Positions 48,405 through 58,349 of a stretch of DNA of 64,000 nucleotides are shown here, one piece after another (within the stretch, counting starts at the first letter, position 1; each line of letters begins with the position of its first letter). A program made the translations under genes and the position numbers. The notes under the pieces are model-generated. The model saw only the letters and a list, made by a program, of their open reading frames with translations. It made no database searches and was not told the DNA's origin. Origin of the DNA: Pollenia angustigena (taxonomy: Eukaryota; Arthropoda; Insecta; Diptera; Polleniidae); the NCBI GenBank assembly GCA_930367215.1, contig OV884059.1:159710511-159774510 (forward strand), written 5' to 3'.

Positions 48405-48990
48405 TGGGCGCAAGGATTTTCTCCCCTATGGTGTAACAAATACCGGCAGCGCTTACAAAAGCGTCTCGGCATAGCAGGCCTTCGGCCAGGCGCAAGTATT
48501 TTCTACTCTATGGTATAACAAAAACCGGTTTCGCTTACTAAAGCTTCTCTGCACAGCCGGCCTTCGGCCGGTCGCAAGGATTTTCTCCTCTATGATATTA
48601 CAAAGACCGGCTTCGCTAACTAAAGCTTCTCTGCGCAGACGGCCTTTGGGTGGGCGCAAGGAGTTTTTGATTTTTGGTATAACAAGTACCGGTTTTGCTA
48701 AGTAAAGCTTCTAAAATCTGCCTTGTTTCCGAACGAAGGTCGACTTCGCAGATAAGTTTTAGTTAGCGAAGCCAGTATTTGTTCCTTGCGCCCGGCCGAA
48801 GGCCGCCTATGCAGAGAAGCTTTAGTTAGCGAAGCCGGTTTTTGTTATACCATAGAGGAGAAAATCCTTGCCCCCAGCCGAAGGCCGGCTGTGCAGAGAA
48901 GCTTTAGTTAGCGAAGCCGGTACTTGTTTTATCAAAGAGGAGAAAATCCTTGCGCCCGACCAAAGGCCGGCTATGCTTTCGAATTTGTAA
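48405..48990. repeat. GC-rich foldback block of about 115-bp units
   Basis: Units contain GCGCAAGGATTTTCTCC, TATGGTATAACAAA, ACCGG, TTCGCTAACTAAAGCTTCTC and CGGCCTTCGGCCGG. About three lie head to tail in one direction (48405-48720) and two to three in the opposite direction (about 48770-48985), so the block can fold into one large hairpin. The self-complementary GGCCTTCGGCC core is striking in so AT-rich a genome. Confidence 0.75.
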
Positions 48991-49309
48991 GCTATGCTTT
49001 CGAGTTTGACCACGGACACTATGGCACTGGACGTTATGACATTCCACCTTTTTGCAATATGTCACGTTATTTTTATAAATAACATTAAGGAATTCGACGT
49101 ATAGTAATAATGAATGATTAAGACAAATAATATGTAAGACTTTGACCAAATTTAAAAAACGAAAAATATCCCAATAATAACGAAAAATAGCCCAAAAATG
49201 TTGGGACACTTTTCATATGAATTCAGGCCCAATTTTAAATGGAATTTTTTTGCGCGATTTTTAATTTATTTTTTTGGGCCATTTTTCTTTGGGCGATATT
49301 TCCTTCTTC

Positions 49310-49950
49310 TTCTATAAAACAGGATGTGTGTATGTAACGTATGAACTCCAAAACGGCTTGGCCGATTTTGATGAAATTTTCAGGGAATCTTCAGAATATT
49401 CAGGCGGGTGACACTGTGAAGTCTGATTTCCGGTCTGCGGGCGGAGGGGCGTGGCAAAATCCAATTTTCGTATTGCACCACCAATGACATTTATATATAA
49501 TTTGGACGTTTTTTTCTTTAAAATTATCGCCATGGACCAACTTAGATTTATACGAAAATAAAATTTTGCCCCGCCCACCCTTACGCCCACCCTTTTTTTG
49601 AATTACCTTAAATCAGAAAACGAAATGTTCGTATTAATCCATTTTAAGTTTTCATCGAAAGAAAAATTTACCACGCCCACTTTTTCTATTAAGCGCATAA
49701 CTTGAGAACGGCTTGACCGATATGGACGATCTTTTCTTTAAAATGATTGCCATGGTCCAACTTAGGTTTTTACGGAAAGAACATTTTGCTCCATCCACTT
49801 TTTTCGATTTACTTAAAATCAAAAATGGCTCCATCGATTTGACTAATTTTTCTTTTAAATGTTCTTATTAATACATTTTAAATAGATTTTAAAAATCGAA
49901 CGCAAACATTTTTCCTAATTTGGACAGGACAACGTCTATCGGGTCAGCTA
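49310..49950. repeat. Inverted relative of the AAAGTGGGCG repeat, ending in GGGTCAGCTAG
   Basis: It carries the complement of the units at 43440-44010 (CACGCCCACTTTTTCTATTA, CGATTTACTTAAAATCA). It ends ATCGGGTCAGCTAG followed by T, a possible Helitron-type 3' end. The start reads TTCTTCTATAAAACAGGATG, and it adjoins the end of the GGAAATATCGCCC element. Confidence 0.55.
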
Positions 49951-50029
49951 GTTGTGAATAAAACCAACAGTTGTGCACCGATTACAATGAAATAAATCTC
50001 TTTTCATTCGAAATTATGTTTAGCTAACA

Positions 50030-50130
50030 GTACGTTTACATTTGACAGTGCTGGCAAGACAGTAAGAAAATACATATTAGTTTCAAAAAACACTACTAAC
50101 TGTCTTCGTGACGTAGGCGCACTATGCTTC
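50030..50130. repeat. Short dispersed repeat related to 52870-53205
   Basis: GTTTACATTTGACAGTGCTG and GCAAGACAGTAA at the left and CTGTCTTCGTGACG, GCGCACTATGC at the right match, in inverted orientation, the ends of a longer copy at 52870-53205. Confidence 0.55.
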
Positions 50131-51068
50131 GTTCCCATATAACGAAGGGACAAAAATAGAAGGAGTTGTCAGATATTTTTGAAATTTGGTACACTAGCAT
50201 AAAAAAGCTTAGTTAAGAAAAATTAGAATTTTTGGAAAAATCGGCCCAAGGACACGCCTACCTCCCATGTGTCCTGAAATTGAAAAATTTAATTTTAGCT
50301 TCATTAATGCCCACAAAATTACAAAAAGTGGTCATGCTGATACAAATGCAACTTGAAACGTGTGTTTAAATTTTTATTTAAATCGGGCTAAGGACTCAAA
50401 GTCCTGCTATATATCCTCTTTCTTAAAAACGCTACCACTCCTACAAAAATTGTCCGATCGTAATAAATTTTGATATGTAAGTTGATATTTGCAAGTATAT
50501 ATTTATGCCAAATTTGGGTAGAATCGGATTATCAATGTGGAAAATACAAAAACATCATTAATTGAAAAAAAGGCTAAAACGGTTAAAATGCTCTTGCAAA
50601 AACAAAACTATAAGGATATTTGAAAGATAACATAAATGAAAAAATTAAAGAGGAAAACTAGCAATGTTAACGTCATTAAAAAATGATGAAAAAATCATAT
50701 CGCACTTGATCCATCAACATTTTTATTTTTCCACTTTTCGCAAAAAATCGACGCGTAGTATTCATATCCGCTGTAAAAATATCGTGCAGTTTTGCCTACT
50801 TTTTGGTAATGAAATGGTTGGTTTAAACATTTTCTTTCATATGCCTTTAATATTAAATTTAAAATTGTTTTGCTTCTACTGAACATCCTGTTGATTAAGT
50901 GCGATATATTTCCATAAACAAATTAAAATTTTGGATTTTGAAACACTGCCACTGGAGCATAGGGCGCCAAAATATCATAATTTCTTAAAAATTATAAAAG
51001 CTTAACTTAATAATTATTTTTATCACTCCTAAAATAAAAAACGTTAAAAAAAACATATAAAGACAAAC

Positions 51069-51338
51069 TTATAACAAATCATCATCGCTACTTGATTCTT
51101 CCCAAAACCAATTTTCGCTTAACGAAGAACTCATCTCGTCTTCTATTATCTCATCTTCGATTTCAACATTTTCTCCAAGAATATATTTCCCAATTTCAGC
51201 ATCTATTATTTTATTTTTAATCTTAATGTTTCTCTTTGATGATAATACGGGATCTGAAGACAACAACAAATATGTCATTAAATTAAAAACACCGAAGGTT
51301 TTTAAAAACTTAGCTCGAGTTATTTTTGTATGGCCCAC
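51069..51338 (-). other. Open frame of 89 codons, acidic C-terminus, unrecognised
   Basis: The frame starts MGHTKITRAKFLKTFGVFN and ends with a Ser/Asp/Glu-rich tail (FWEESSSDDDLL). The composition is that of a real protein rather than random AT-rich translation. It starts within the left arm of the composite repeat, so it may be the last piece of a transposase. No catalytic motif is visible and I do not recognise a family. Confidence 0.3.
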
Positions 51339-52215
51339 TGAACTTTTTAATTTTTTTAAAGGTGTTTGGAATGTGTAAAAAAAAAACTATTTAATGTTTG
51401 TAAAACATTTTAATCCTTTAAACACACGTTTTTAAGGTTTTCAATAAGAATATTTAAAAAAGAGACTTAAATGTCTCCTAAAAATAGGAGTCATTTAATC
51501 CTAAAAATGGGAGATAGAGGGTTAGATAATATGTTAAGCTCAAAAGTAGATTTATTACATTTTTTCGAATTATTTCATACGACTTTGCTGAAACACAATT
51601 TGATAATAATCAGCCATGTCACAGAGTACAATTCCGTTCGGAAACGGAATTCATTCCGTATTTTGGTGCTTCAGAAAATAACGAAAAAATGTTTCGGAAT
51701 GAAACCATTTTTGTTTTCATAAACGGTATGGGAGTTGTCTGTATCTAAAAGGACATAAAACTATCAAAATACACTTTCCATCAACAAACAAATATGTTTT
51801 CTTCAATTCCGAACGGAATTGTACTCTGTGACATGGCCCAATATATGATAATTTACAACTTTACTGTTTTAAGCATTATGCTTATATCACACGAACTTAC
51901 AACCCCTAGTGAAATTCGATGCAGAAAATTGTTGTAGAATATTTTAACCCATTAAACGTACGTGTTAGTGGTGTTCTATGAGGAGGGGCTGAAATGACCC
52001 CTAAAAATGGCAGATAGTGGGTTAATTAGTTTTATGAAAAGAACCGTCATCAAATTTTATTAAAATCATCTACTAACCTTATTTAGCTCAGAATTAGATT
52101 TAATACATTTTTTTTTGACTTACTCAAAACGCCTTTAAAAAAAAAAATAAAAACTTCAGTGGGCCATAAAAAAAGAACTCGAGCTAAATTTTGAAAATAC
52201 TTCAGTGGTTTTGGT
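51288..52215. repeat. Composite repeat: inverted arms plus an internal direct duplication
   Basis: Arms of about 80 bp (about 51288-51370 and 52124-52215; shared TTAGCTCGAGTT, TATGGCCCACTGAA, TTTAAAGG) face each other. Between them are two direct copies (about 51405-51600 and 51940-52125) with CCTAAAAATGGGAGATAGAG / GGGTTA and TTAGATTTAATACATTTTTT. The MITE at 51614-51836 separates the copies. Confidence 0.6.
51614..51836. mobile_element. MITE, CCATGTCACAGAGTACAATTCCG family
   Basis: CCATGTCACAGAGTACAATT followed by CCGTTCGGAA is mirrored at the right end over about 30 bp with almost no mismatch. A more degraded relative lies at 4779-4975 in the opposite orientation. It is non-coding. Confidence 0.82.
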
Positions 52216-52869
52216 CTACTAATGATATAATAAAATTTTTTTATTTTTTAATATTCAAAATATAAAATCGTGTTGCGCAATGACATTAAACACTCTTAAA
52301 TGCCTGATATTTGAGTAAAAATCATAAAATTAGGCATTTCAAAAAACGCATTTTTTTTAAGTTGTGGTAAAAAATAGGCACTAATTTTTGAATACCCTGT
52401 TAGCTAAGAGTACAAACTTACAAAAACAGAAAAAAAAAATATCTAATTTTTTTTTATACTCCATCAAACTTAAGTAATTTTTGGATTTTCACCAAAAAAA
52501 TTGTGTTTTTCAGAGTAATAAAAAAAAGTTATTTTGTAAATAAATACTAAATTATAAATTTTAGTTTAACTGCAAATATATCAAAGTACTTGAAAACCAA
52601 ATTTCGAGCGACTTTAAAAAAAAATTAATTTTTCAGAATTATTTTTGTGAAACAACTAAAACTAATTTTTCTGTTAAGTAATTTTTGCAAGAAATTATCT
52701 GCTTTTAACGTCCTCTCGTGGTGGCAAAAGCAATCAGGAAATTTTTTTTCGTCAACATTTATTTGAGATACCTTATTATCTTTAAAAAAAATCTGTATGT
52801 AAAAACAATTTGAGACAAAAAATTTTTTTTTGATTTTTGTCTATGGGACAAAGCATAGTGAGGCGTCCA

Positions 52870-53205
52870 GACAGTAGTTAAGACAGTTCACTTTTAAAAA
52901 TAAGTCAAACGTGAATGTGAACATGAACTAAACAAACTTAAAAACAGCTTAAAATAACTATATTGTGTTAACAATCATAACACTAAACTAAAATATAAAA
53001 AATCAAATATGTTAAATTTTTTTTTACACTTTGATTTATTTCCCTTTTGCTAACAAAACTTCAGATTACTGTTAGCAAATGTCAAATCACTGTCCAAAAT
53101 TTGCTAGACAGTAGACAAGACAGTTGGAAAAGTGTGCATGTATTAGTGAAAAAGTTTGCATGTATTGCTACTGTCTTGCCAGTGCTGGCAAATGTAAACG
53201 CCAAG
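52870..53205. repeat. Dispersed repeat with GGCGT ends and GACAGTAG words
   Basis: It starts GGCGTCCAGACAGTAG and ends TACTGTCTTGCCAGTGCTGG, CAAATGTAAACGCC. The word AAGACAGT occurs several times inside. It relates to 50030-50130 in reverse orientation and has no coding sequence. Confidence 0.5.
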
Positions 53206-53280
53206 TAAATGTTTTAAGGCCAAAACTTTGTTTTAGTCGCATTTTTATTTTTTATGAATTTTTAAAGAACAAAAATTGTT

Positions 53281-53444
53281 TATTTTTTAAACTTTAATAA
53301 ATTTTTGAGCCTTAGGTCTTTTTTTTATAAAAAACTTTTAACTTTTATTTAAAAACCAATATTTCGGCACTTCCTTGAGTGCCTTCTTCAGGGTTATTTT
53401 TTCTTTAACAAATTATAACAAATTTAACAATAAGTGACAAATTA

Positions 53445-53483
<39 letters not shown>

Positions 53484-53530
53484 AAAAAAGACCTAAGGCT
53501 CAAAAATTTATTAAAGTTTAAAAAATAAAG
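53281..53530. mobile_element. Penelope-type terminus between short inverted arms
   Basis: TTTTTAAACTTTAATAAATT, TTTGAGCCTTAGGTC on the left is mirrored at about 53490-53526. Between the arms, the minus strand reads GAAGAAGGCACTCAAGGAAG, TGCCGAAATATTGG, the phrase typical of Penelope-like element termini. A poly-T tract of about 30 bases (about 53450-53478) follows. No coding part remains. Confidence 0.65.
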
Positions 53531-56500
53531 GTCGAATAAAATACATAATTTATACATTGTTTATTTTTTTTCAAAATTTCCCTTATTTCAAAATTTCAAC
53601 GATATCTCTGAAACTACAGGCAAATTTAAAAACAATGTAAGGACAACTTTAAAATAATATTGTTGCTTGAATTAACTGTTAACTGAATATGGTCAATCGT
53701 TTTCAAATTATTCTAATATCTGTAGTGAAAACGCCTTAATTTTGGACATAACGGTATATCTCGAAACGTAGAACTGATAGAAAATGGAGATTAGATTTGA
53801 AATCAGCGACCTCAAATAAGTAAAAATTTGCATTTAAATTCCAGACCGATCAAAAAAGTTCAAATTTTATCTGCAGTGTTAATAATACCGCTTTAATATG
53901 TTAAACAGTTGGTAAAAACTCTCTTTTTTTTTGTATGAAATATATTTTCTTTTCTTATCCTACAATCTAAAAGTGAAAATTTTAATTCAATATGTCAAAT
54001 CAATCAAATTGCTAAAATTAATAGTGTATTTTAAAGAAAGAGTTAATATTTTCAGTTTAAAAATTATTTTTATCAGTTTTTTTAAGTTTTTCTTGAATAA
54101 GTTTTTAGGACGTTAACAAACTGACAGTAAGCTCCATTTAATACCGCACAGTTTCCCGACAAAAAATTTGCAAAAAAAAAAACAAACAAAAAACAAGTTC
54201 ATTTAGCTGAACCTGCAGCCAACTTCAGGTTAGTCATACTCATGATACGACGAATATAATATTAGCTGTACTTATTAGATGATGCGACGCTCAGTGGCTG
54301 AAATTCGTTTTTCATCGGCCAAAAAACTTTGAACCGATAGACCTAATTTTGCAATTTTCAAAGTTGAACTTTTGATTTTTTTTAACATTGATGGCCATTT
54401 TCTCTTTTCTTCTTTTTTCCCAACGAATAACTGCACACTACAGATAAATTCAATCAGCCGACTCCCAACTTTTACAGGTATTCTGAGAGGTGTTGCCAAC
54501 TGAAAACATTTGTCAGTATATTGAGAAACATAAAATCATTAAAGCCCTTATTACACTACATTTTTAGTGCATTGTTCAAGTTTTGGTGAACAGTGCAAAT
54601 ATAAAGTAATAGAAAAATTTACCAAGTGCGAAGGGTTCAGCTGCATTAAGATAAATGGCAAACTGTCAAAAATTTTTCTAAAGTTATCGATAAAAAAATG
54701 AAGTTATGTCAAAAAAAAAAATGTAAAATTGACATTTCAAGCTTGAAATATTAAAAGTGTTGCTGAATCAGCGGTTTATGGGCAAATTCAGCGATTTACC
54801 GCTTTTTGCTTTTAGGTTTCTCATAAAGAAAAAGTTGGCAACATTTAATAAAATTAACAGAACAGGGAGGGCTAAGTTGTTTCAATTGTACTTTTTTGGT
54901 GATACTTTTTAAACTAAGATTTATAATACCTTTTTGTGGTGTTTTTTTAAGATCATAAATGAAATTAATTTCAACTTAAAAAAATCTTTTAGTACAATTA
55001 GGGTAAAAAGTACAATTTTTAAAAGTTGTTGATATAATTTTAAAAATTCTCAACGCCATCCCTGAAACAAAACCATAACAAGAGAAAAAAATTAAAAAAC
55101 TTTGTTTACATTTTTAATAGTTTGCTCTTTCTAGCATTTACTGTTCCTTTTTATCAATTCTATATCAATTAATGAATAAAAAATGTAGTGTCATAAGGGC
55201 TTAACGGACCGTTCATCGGTCTAATAATATTGACACTTAGTAACAGACAGTTGGTCGATACTTTGAGAAAATGGCCATTAGTATGAAAATGCATTTGATT
55301 GAGATTGATGATTATGGCATTTTTTATTCCAAAAGAGGGATGTTTTTAAGTGTACTGTTTTAAGAACTTTCTAATCTACATAACTGCCAAATTTCGTTAT
55401 GATTGATTTTTGTAGGCCAGCTTAAGTTGAATTTATTCGCAATCCATAAGAACATACAGGTTACCAATTTTAGTGGTCCACAAATTACTCTCCAACCCTC
55501 TATTTACCCGTGTTCTTTTAAATCAACTCAAAAGTTGCCCGGATATGAGAGACTGAAGAAAAGCATCAGTTAAAGAATTATTTTTCACAACCAAACGTTC
55601 GTTAACCAGTGTGTTATATTTCAATAAAATAAAAAGAAAATGTTGAGAGCTCCAAACAGTTGTTAAAGTATATATGGGGTAAAGAGGACACTTTCAGCAT
55701 TCTCGTGCTACTAAAATCTCTTTAACCCCCTTTGACACTAACAAGTTCTGTTCCTCTGAATTTCGGATTTAACGAAAATATAGAACCTGAGGAAACTTTT
55801 AATAATACATCAGATATAAATTATACGGAGCTGTAACGAACCATTTCTTGAAGACTACTATTCCACTTATTTAACAAGAAAAAATTTCGACCCATCATTG
55901 ATAACAGTTGGCGAGAAATCATAATTTAGTTCTGATCAAAATTACAAAAAACTGATTTTTTTAAAACAACGTAAAATTTTTGATTTCAGCTGCTTGCCAA
56001 ACCCACAATTATCAATATTTTGATTCAGTTTTTTGGATACCTTAGTTCTAAAATGTTTGCTATTGAATGGTGTTAAAGTTTTTGAAATTAGCAAAAACAA
56101 AAAATTGGACTTTTGGGCGATAAAATTAAATTTTTAACCACAGTGTAATTTTTATAAGCAGAATGCGCTATCTTTTTTCTTTGTATCGTGGACTAAAAAC
56201 GTCGATTACGTCTTAAAGTGGTCCGGACGAAACGCCGATACGTTTCGTGGAGTGTGGACTGTATATAGGGGTGGATTTGGGCTACAGCTCCAGAATACCA
56301 GCCAAGGATTTCCCGAGAAAACGCCGATTGCGTTTCTGGGTTTATGGATGGCTTCGGGATTTCGCGCTTAAAAATCAACCAAGTATCCAAACAACTTGAG
56401 GATAACACAGAATGCACTTTTAAATATATAAAAACACTTTCCTCTTGTTTATTTATCCAAAACGTTATAAAATTCTATTTATTTAATTGCAAAATATTAA

Positions 56501-56850
56501 ATTTCCAAACAATTTAAATATGTACAAGTTTATCTATTACAAAAGTTTGATTTCGAGACAATTTAGTTAAACGTAAAAGTCGCGATTCAATATGACCGAA
56601 CAATATGGTGGTTTAACAACGATTGGACTCAGAAATTTTACAAGTTAAAAACCTAAACTTGAAAATTTAAAATCCAATTAAAAACGTAATCTTTAATGAC
56701 GGTGGCGCCTCAAGTTGTCAACTCCTTGCACACACAATAGCCATCAGGGATAAAAAAATCGCTGCCCTAAGTTAAGACGTAAACATGGACCACAAAGAAC
56801 ATCTCTACCTCTGTACACACTAGTAGTATATTTAGGATGGTCCTACGGCA
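53531..56850. other. Repeat-poor, mostly AT-rich DNA with a few less AT-rich islands
   Basis: A short segment at 53745-53830 (ATAACGGTATATCTCGAAAC) is related to the long-hairpin family. Islands at about 54270-54500 and 56195-56420 have less AT and short open frames, but I could not match them to any family. No host exon was recognised. Confidence 0.4.
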
Positions 56851-56854
56851 CTTT

Positions 56855-56945
56855 TTCCATACAAATTTGGGAGCATGGTATAACCCAGCAAACAATCACT
56901 TGTTCCATACACATTTGGGAGCATGGTATAACCCAGCAAACAATT
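56855..56945. repeat. Tandem duplication, two units of 48 bp
   Basis: TTCCATACAAATTTGGGAGC, ATGGTATAACCCAGCAAACA is repeated immediately with one or two changes (starts at 56855 and 56903). Confidence 0.85.
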
Positions 56946-57124
56946 TCATGTAAAAACTATCCTCTATATATCCCTATGTGTCCCCTTCCTATCTTGGAGG
57001 CGATATCGTAGTGAGCATTCGCTATCAAGATTTTATTTTCACCCTACAGTCGGTTGGTTAACTTAATAAGTTCATCGATTTGCAAGCTCCACCACTTTTA
57101 TTGTCTGTGTATGTTTGTGTGTGC

Positions 57125-57350
57125 GTAAATGTGACCGTCTGGCAACCCTATGCGGGCTCTTTGTTAGGTGTTCGTAAAGAGTAGGGTGTGCATGTGTGTA
57201 AATGTAACCATCTGGCAACCCTATGCGGGGTCTTTGTCAGATGTTCGTAAAGAGTAGGGTGTGTGTATGTGTGTGTGTAAATGTGACCATCTGGCAACCC
57301 TATGCGGGGTCTTTGTTGGATGTTCGTAAAGAGTAGGGTGTGTGTAGATA
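57125..57350. repeat. Tandem array, three units of about 73-79 bp
   Basis: Units start GTAAATGTGACCRTCTGGCA and continue through ACCCTATGCGGGGTCTTTGT and TGTTCGTAAAGAGTAGGGTG (starts at 57125, 57198 and 57277). Length differences come from GTGT microsatellite stretches. Frames open here follow the repeat. A separate direct repeat (CTTTTTTATGTAATAT at about 57368 and 57584) follows. Confidence 0.85.
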
Positions 57351-57747
57351 CAACCATGTCGAATGGTCTTTTTTATGTAATATGAAACTTTTTTATTTTC
57401 CAAATGAGTTGTACATACGTGACAAATTTAAGTTTCATAAAGTCTCAAAATTCTTGGAAATACAAAGAAATTTGAGTATTAGTTGAGCAGATGTGTAGGT
57501 GTTTAGAATTCTTAAAAAAACAAAACAAAAATAACTAAATAAATATTTTATAGAATCAGCTAATTGCTCCTTTTCATAATTATCTTTTTTATGTAATATA
57601 AAACCTTTTTATTTTTTTCAAATGAATTCTACATTTATTCGTAATAAATTTATTTTATGTTTGTAATATGATTTCATAAAAAAAGAAACTATGTTTATGA
57701 ATTAGAAAATAAAACAAATAGTTTGATATATGTATGTATGTATATGT

Positions 57748-58071
57748 TTACATTTTATTAAAAATACAATTTTTACATTTAGTTAAATTATATACATTAT
57801 TATTATAATATTCCATGATTTCTTTAGCTTCTTCTATGACAGTTTCTTTTGTTTTCTTAAAGCGGGAGCAGGAACAAGTATCTGGACCACACGTATTATT
57901 TTCATATGACCAAGCACAATTATTGTAATGTTCCCCATATCGATTAGTTATTGTATGAAATTTGTTTCTATCCTCCAGATATGATTTAATGTTCATAATT
58001 TTATTTTTATGTTTATCAGAAATAACGTTAGAAAATTTTTTTAAAAAAGTATAAATCTCTTTGATAATCAT
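57748..58071 (-). CDS. Small Cys-rich protein of the virus-like element (107 aa)
   Basis: Unrecognised. The protein is mainly charged and helical at the N-terminus, with seven Cys placed like a zinc-binding module: one in NNCAWSY, three in the tight group CGPDTCSC, and a final pair in CKNC near the C-terminus, plus one in CIF. It follows the capsid gene after a gap of 278 bp, the widest in the cluster. That gap contains its own TATA-like box (58138-58148), so it may be transcribed separately. The last codons overlap an AATAAA signal. A DNA-binding or virion role is possible but not supported by a named domain. Confidence 0.6.
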   Translation of the reverse strand: MIIKEIYTFLKKFSNVISDKHKNKIMNIKSYLEDRNKFHTITNRYGEHYNNCAWSYENNTCGPDTCSCSRFKKTKETVIEEAKEIMEYYNNNVYNLTKCKNCIFNKM

Positions 58072-58137
58072 TGTTGAATATGTTACTGTATACCTATATG
58101 TAATGTTTGTGAATAATCATTAATATTGATTGCTCTT

Positions 58138-58148
58138 CTATTTATATA
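58138..58148 (-). promoter_or_regulatory. TATA-like box before the 107-aa gene
   Basis: The minus strand reads TATATAAATAG about 67 bp before the start codon, followed by AAGAGCA. A similar TATATAAAG-GAGCA arrangement precedes the 227-aa gene. Confidence 0.45.
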
Positions 58149-58321
58149 ATTTTAACTACGTTCGAAGTGGACTTGTTTCAAAGTCACTATTTCTATCATT
58201 AAAGTATATGAAGAGTAATTTCACAATATTATGAAATTTATAAAAATACTTACTTACTTATAATATTAATAAACAAACAAAATAAATAAAAACAAAAGAT
58301 TTTTAATAGAAAAAATTATAT

Positions 58322-58346
58322 ATATTTATTTATTTATTTTATTTCT
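58322..58346 (-). terminator. Cluster of AATAAA polyadenylation signals after the capsid gene
   Basis: Directly after the stop codon of the 396-aa gene the minus strand reads GAAATAAAATAAATAAATAA, giving three overlapping AATAAA signals. This would suit 3'-end formation for the long leftward transcript. Confidence 0.5.
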
Positions 58347-58349
58347 ATT

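Larger units (their letters stand above)
48061..49050. mobile_element. Middle element of the nest: AAGGTGGCATGTCATAA ends
   Basis: AAGGTGGCATGTCATAAAGT, CCAGTGTCGTAATGTCC is mirrored at the right by GGACACTATGGCACTGGACG and TTATGACATTCCACCTT. It sits inside the GGAAATATCGCCC element and in turn contains a small CAGAGAAAAA element (48241-48370) and the GC-rich foldback block. Confidence 0.78.
47677..49304. mobile_element. Outer element of a nest: GGAAATATCGCCCAAAG ends
   Basis: GGAAATATCGCCCAAAGAAA with AATGGCCCAAAAAA on the left is exactly mirrored on the right. Internal AAAATYGCCCAAA words repeat near both ends. It carries no transposase and holds a second element (48061-49050). A right-end fragment of the same family is at 29585-29806. 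Confidence 0.85.

Noticed and set aside
48453..49209. Frames with GRRPAVQRSF and similar words
   Set aside because: They arise from the GC-rich foldback units; the reading repeats with the DNA unit and lacks any domain.
49650..49850. Frame with FRKNLSWTMAIILKKRSS, repeated at 43690-43884
   Set aside because: It is the translation of the AAAGTGGGCG repeat family and not a conserved protein.
54275..54499. 74-codon minus-strand frame starting MATPLRIPVK
   Set aside because: The composition is plausible, but there is no splice or promoter support and no recognisable domain.
56193..56417. 74-codon minus-strand frame ending in RRFVRTTLRRNRRF
   Set aside because: It includes internally repeated ACGCCGAT words and looks like a decayed repeat; no family match.
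57148..57403. Two overlapping minus-strand frames rich in THT/HTPYSLRT words
   Set aside because: They simply translate the 73-79-bp tandem array.
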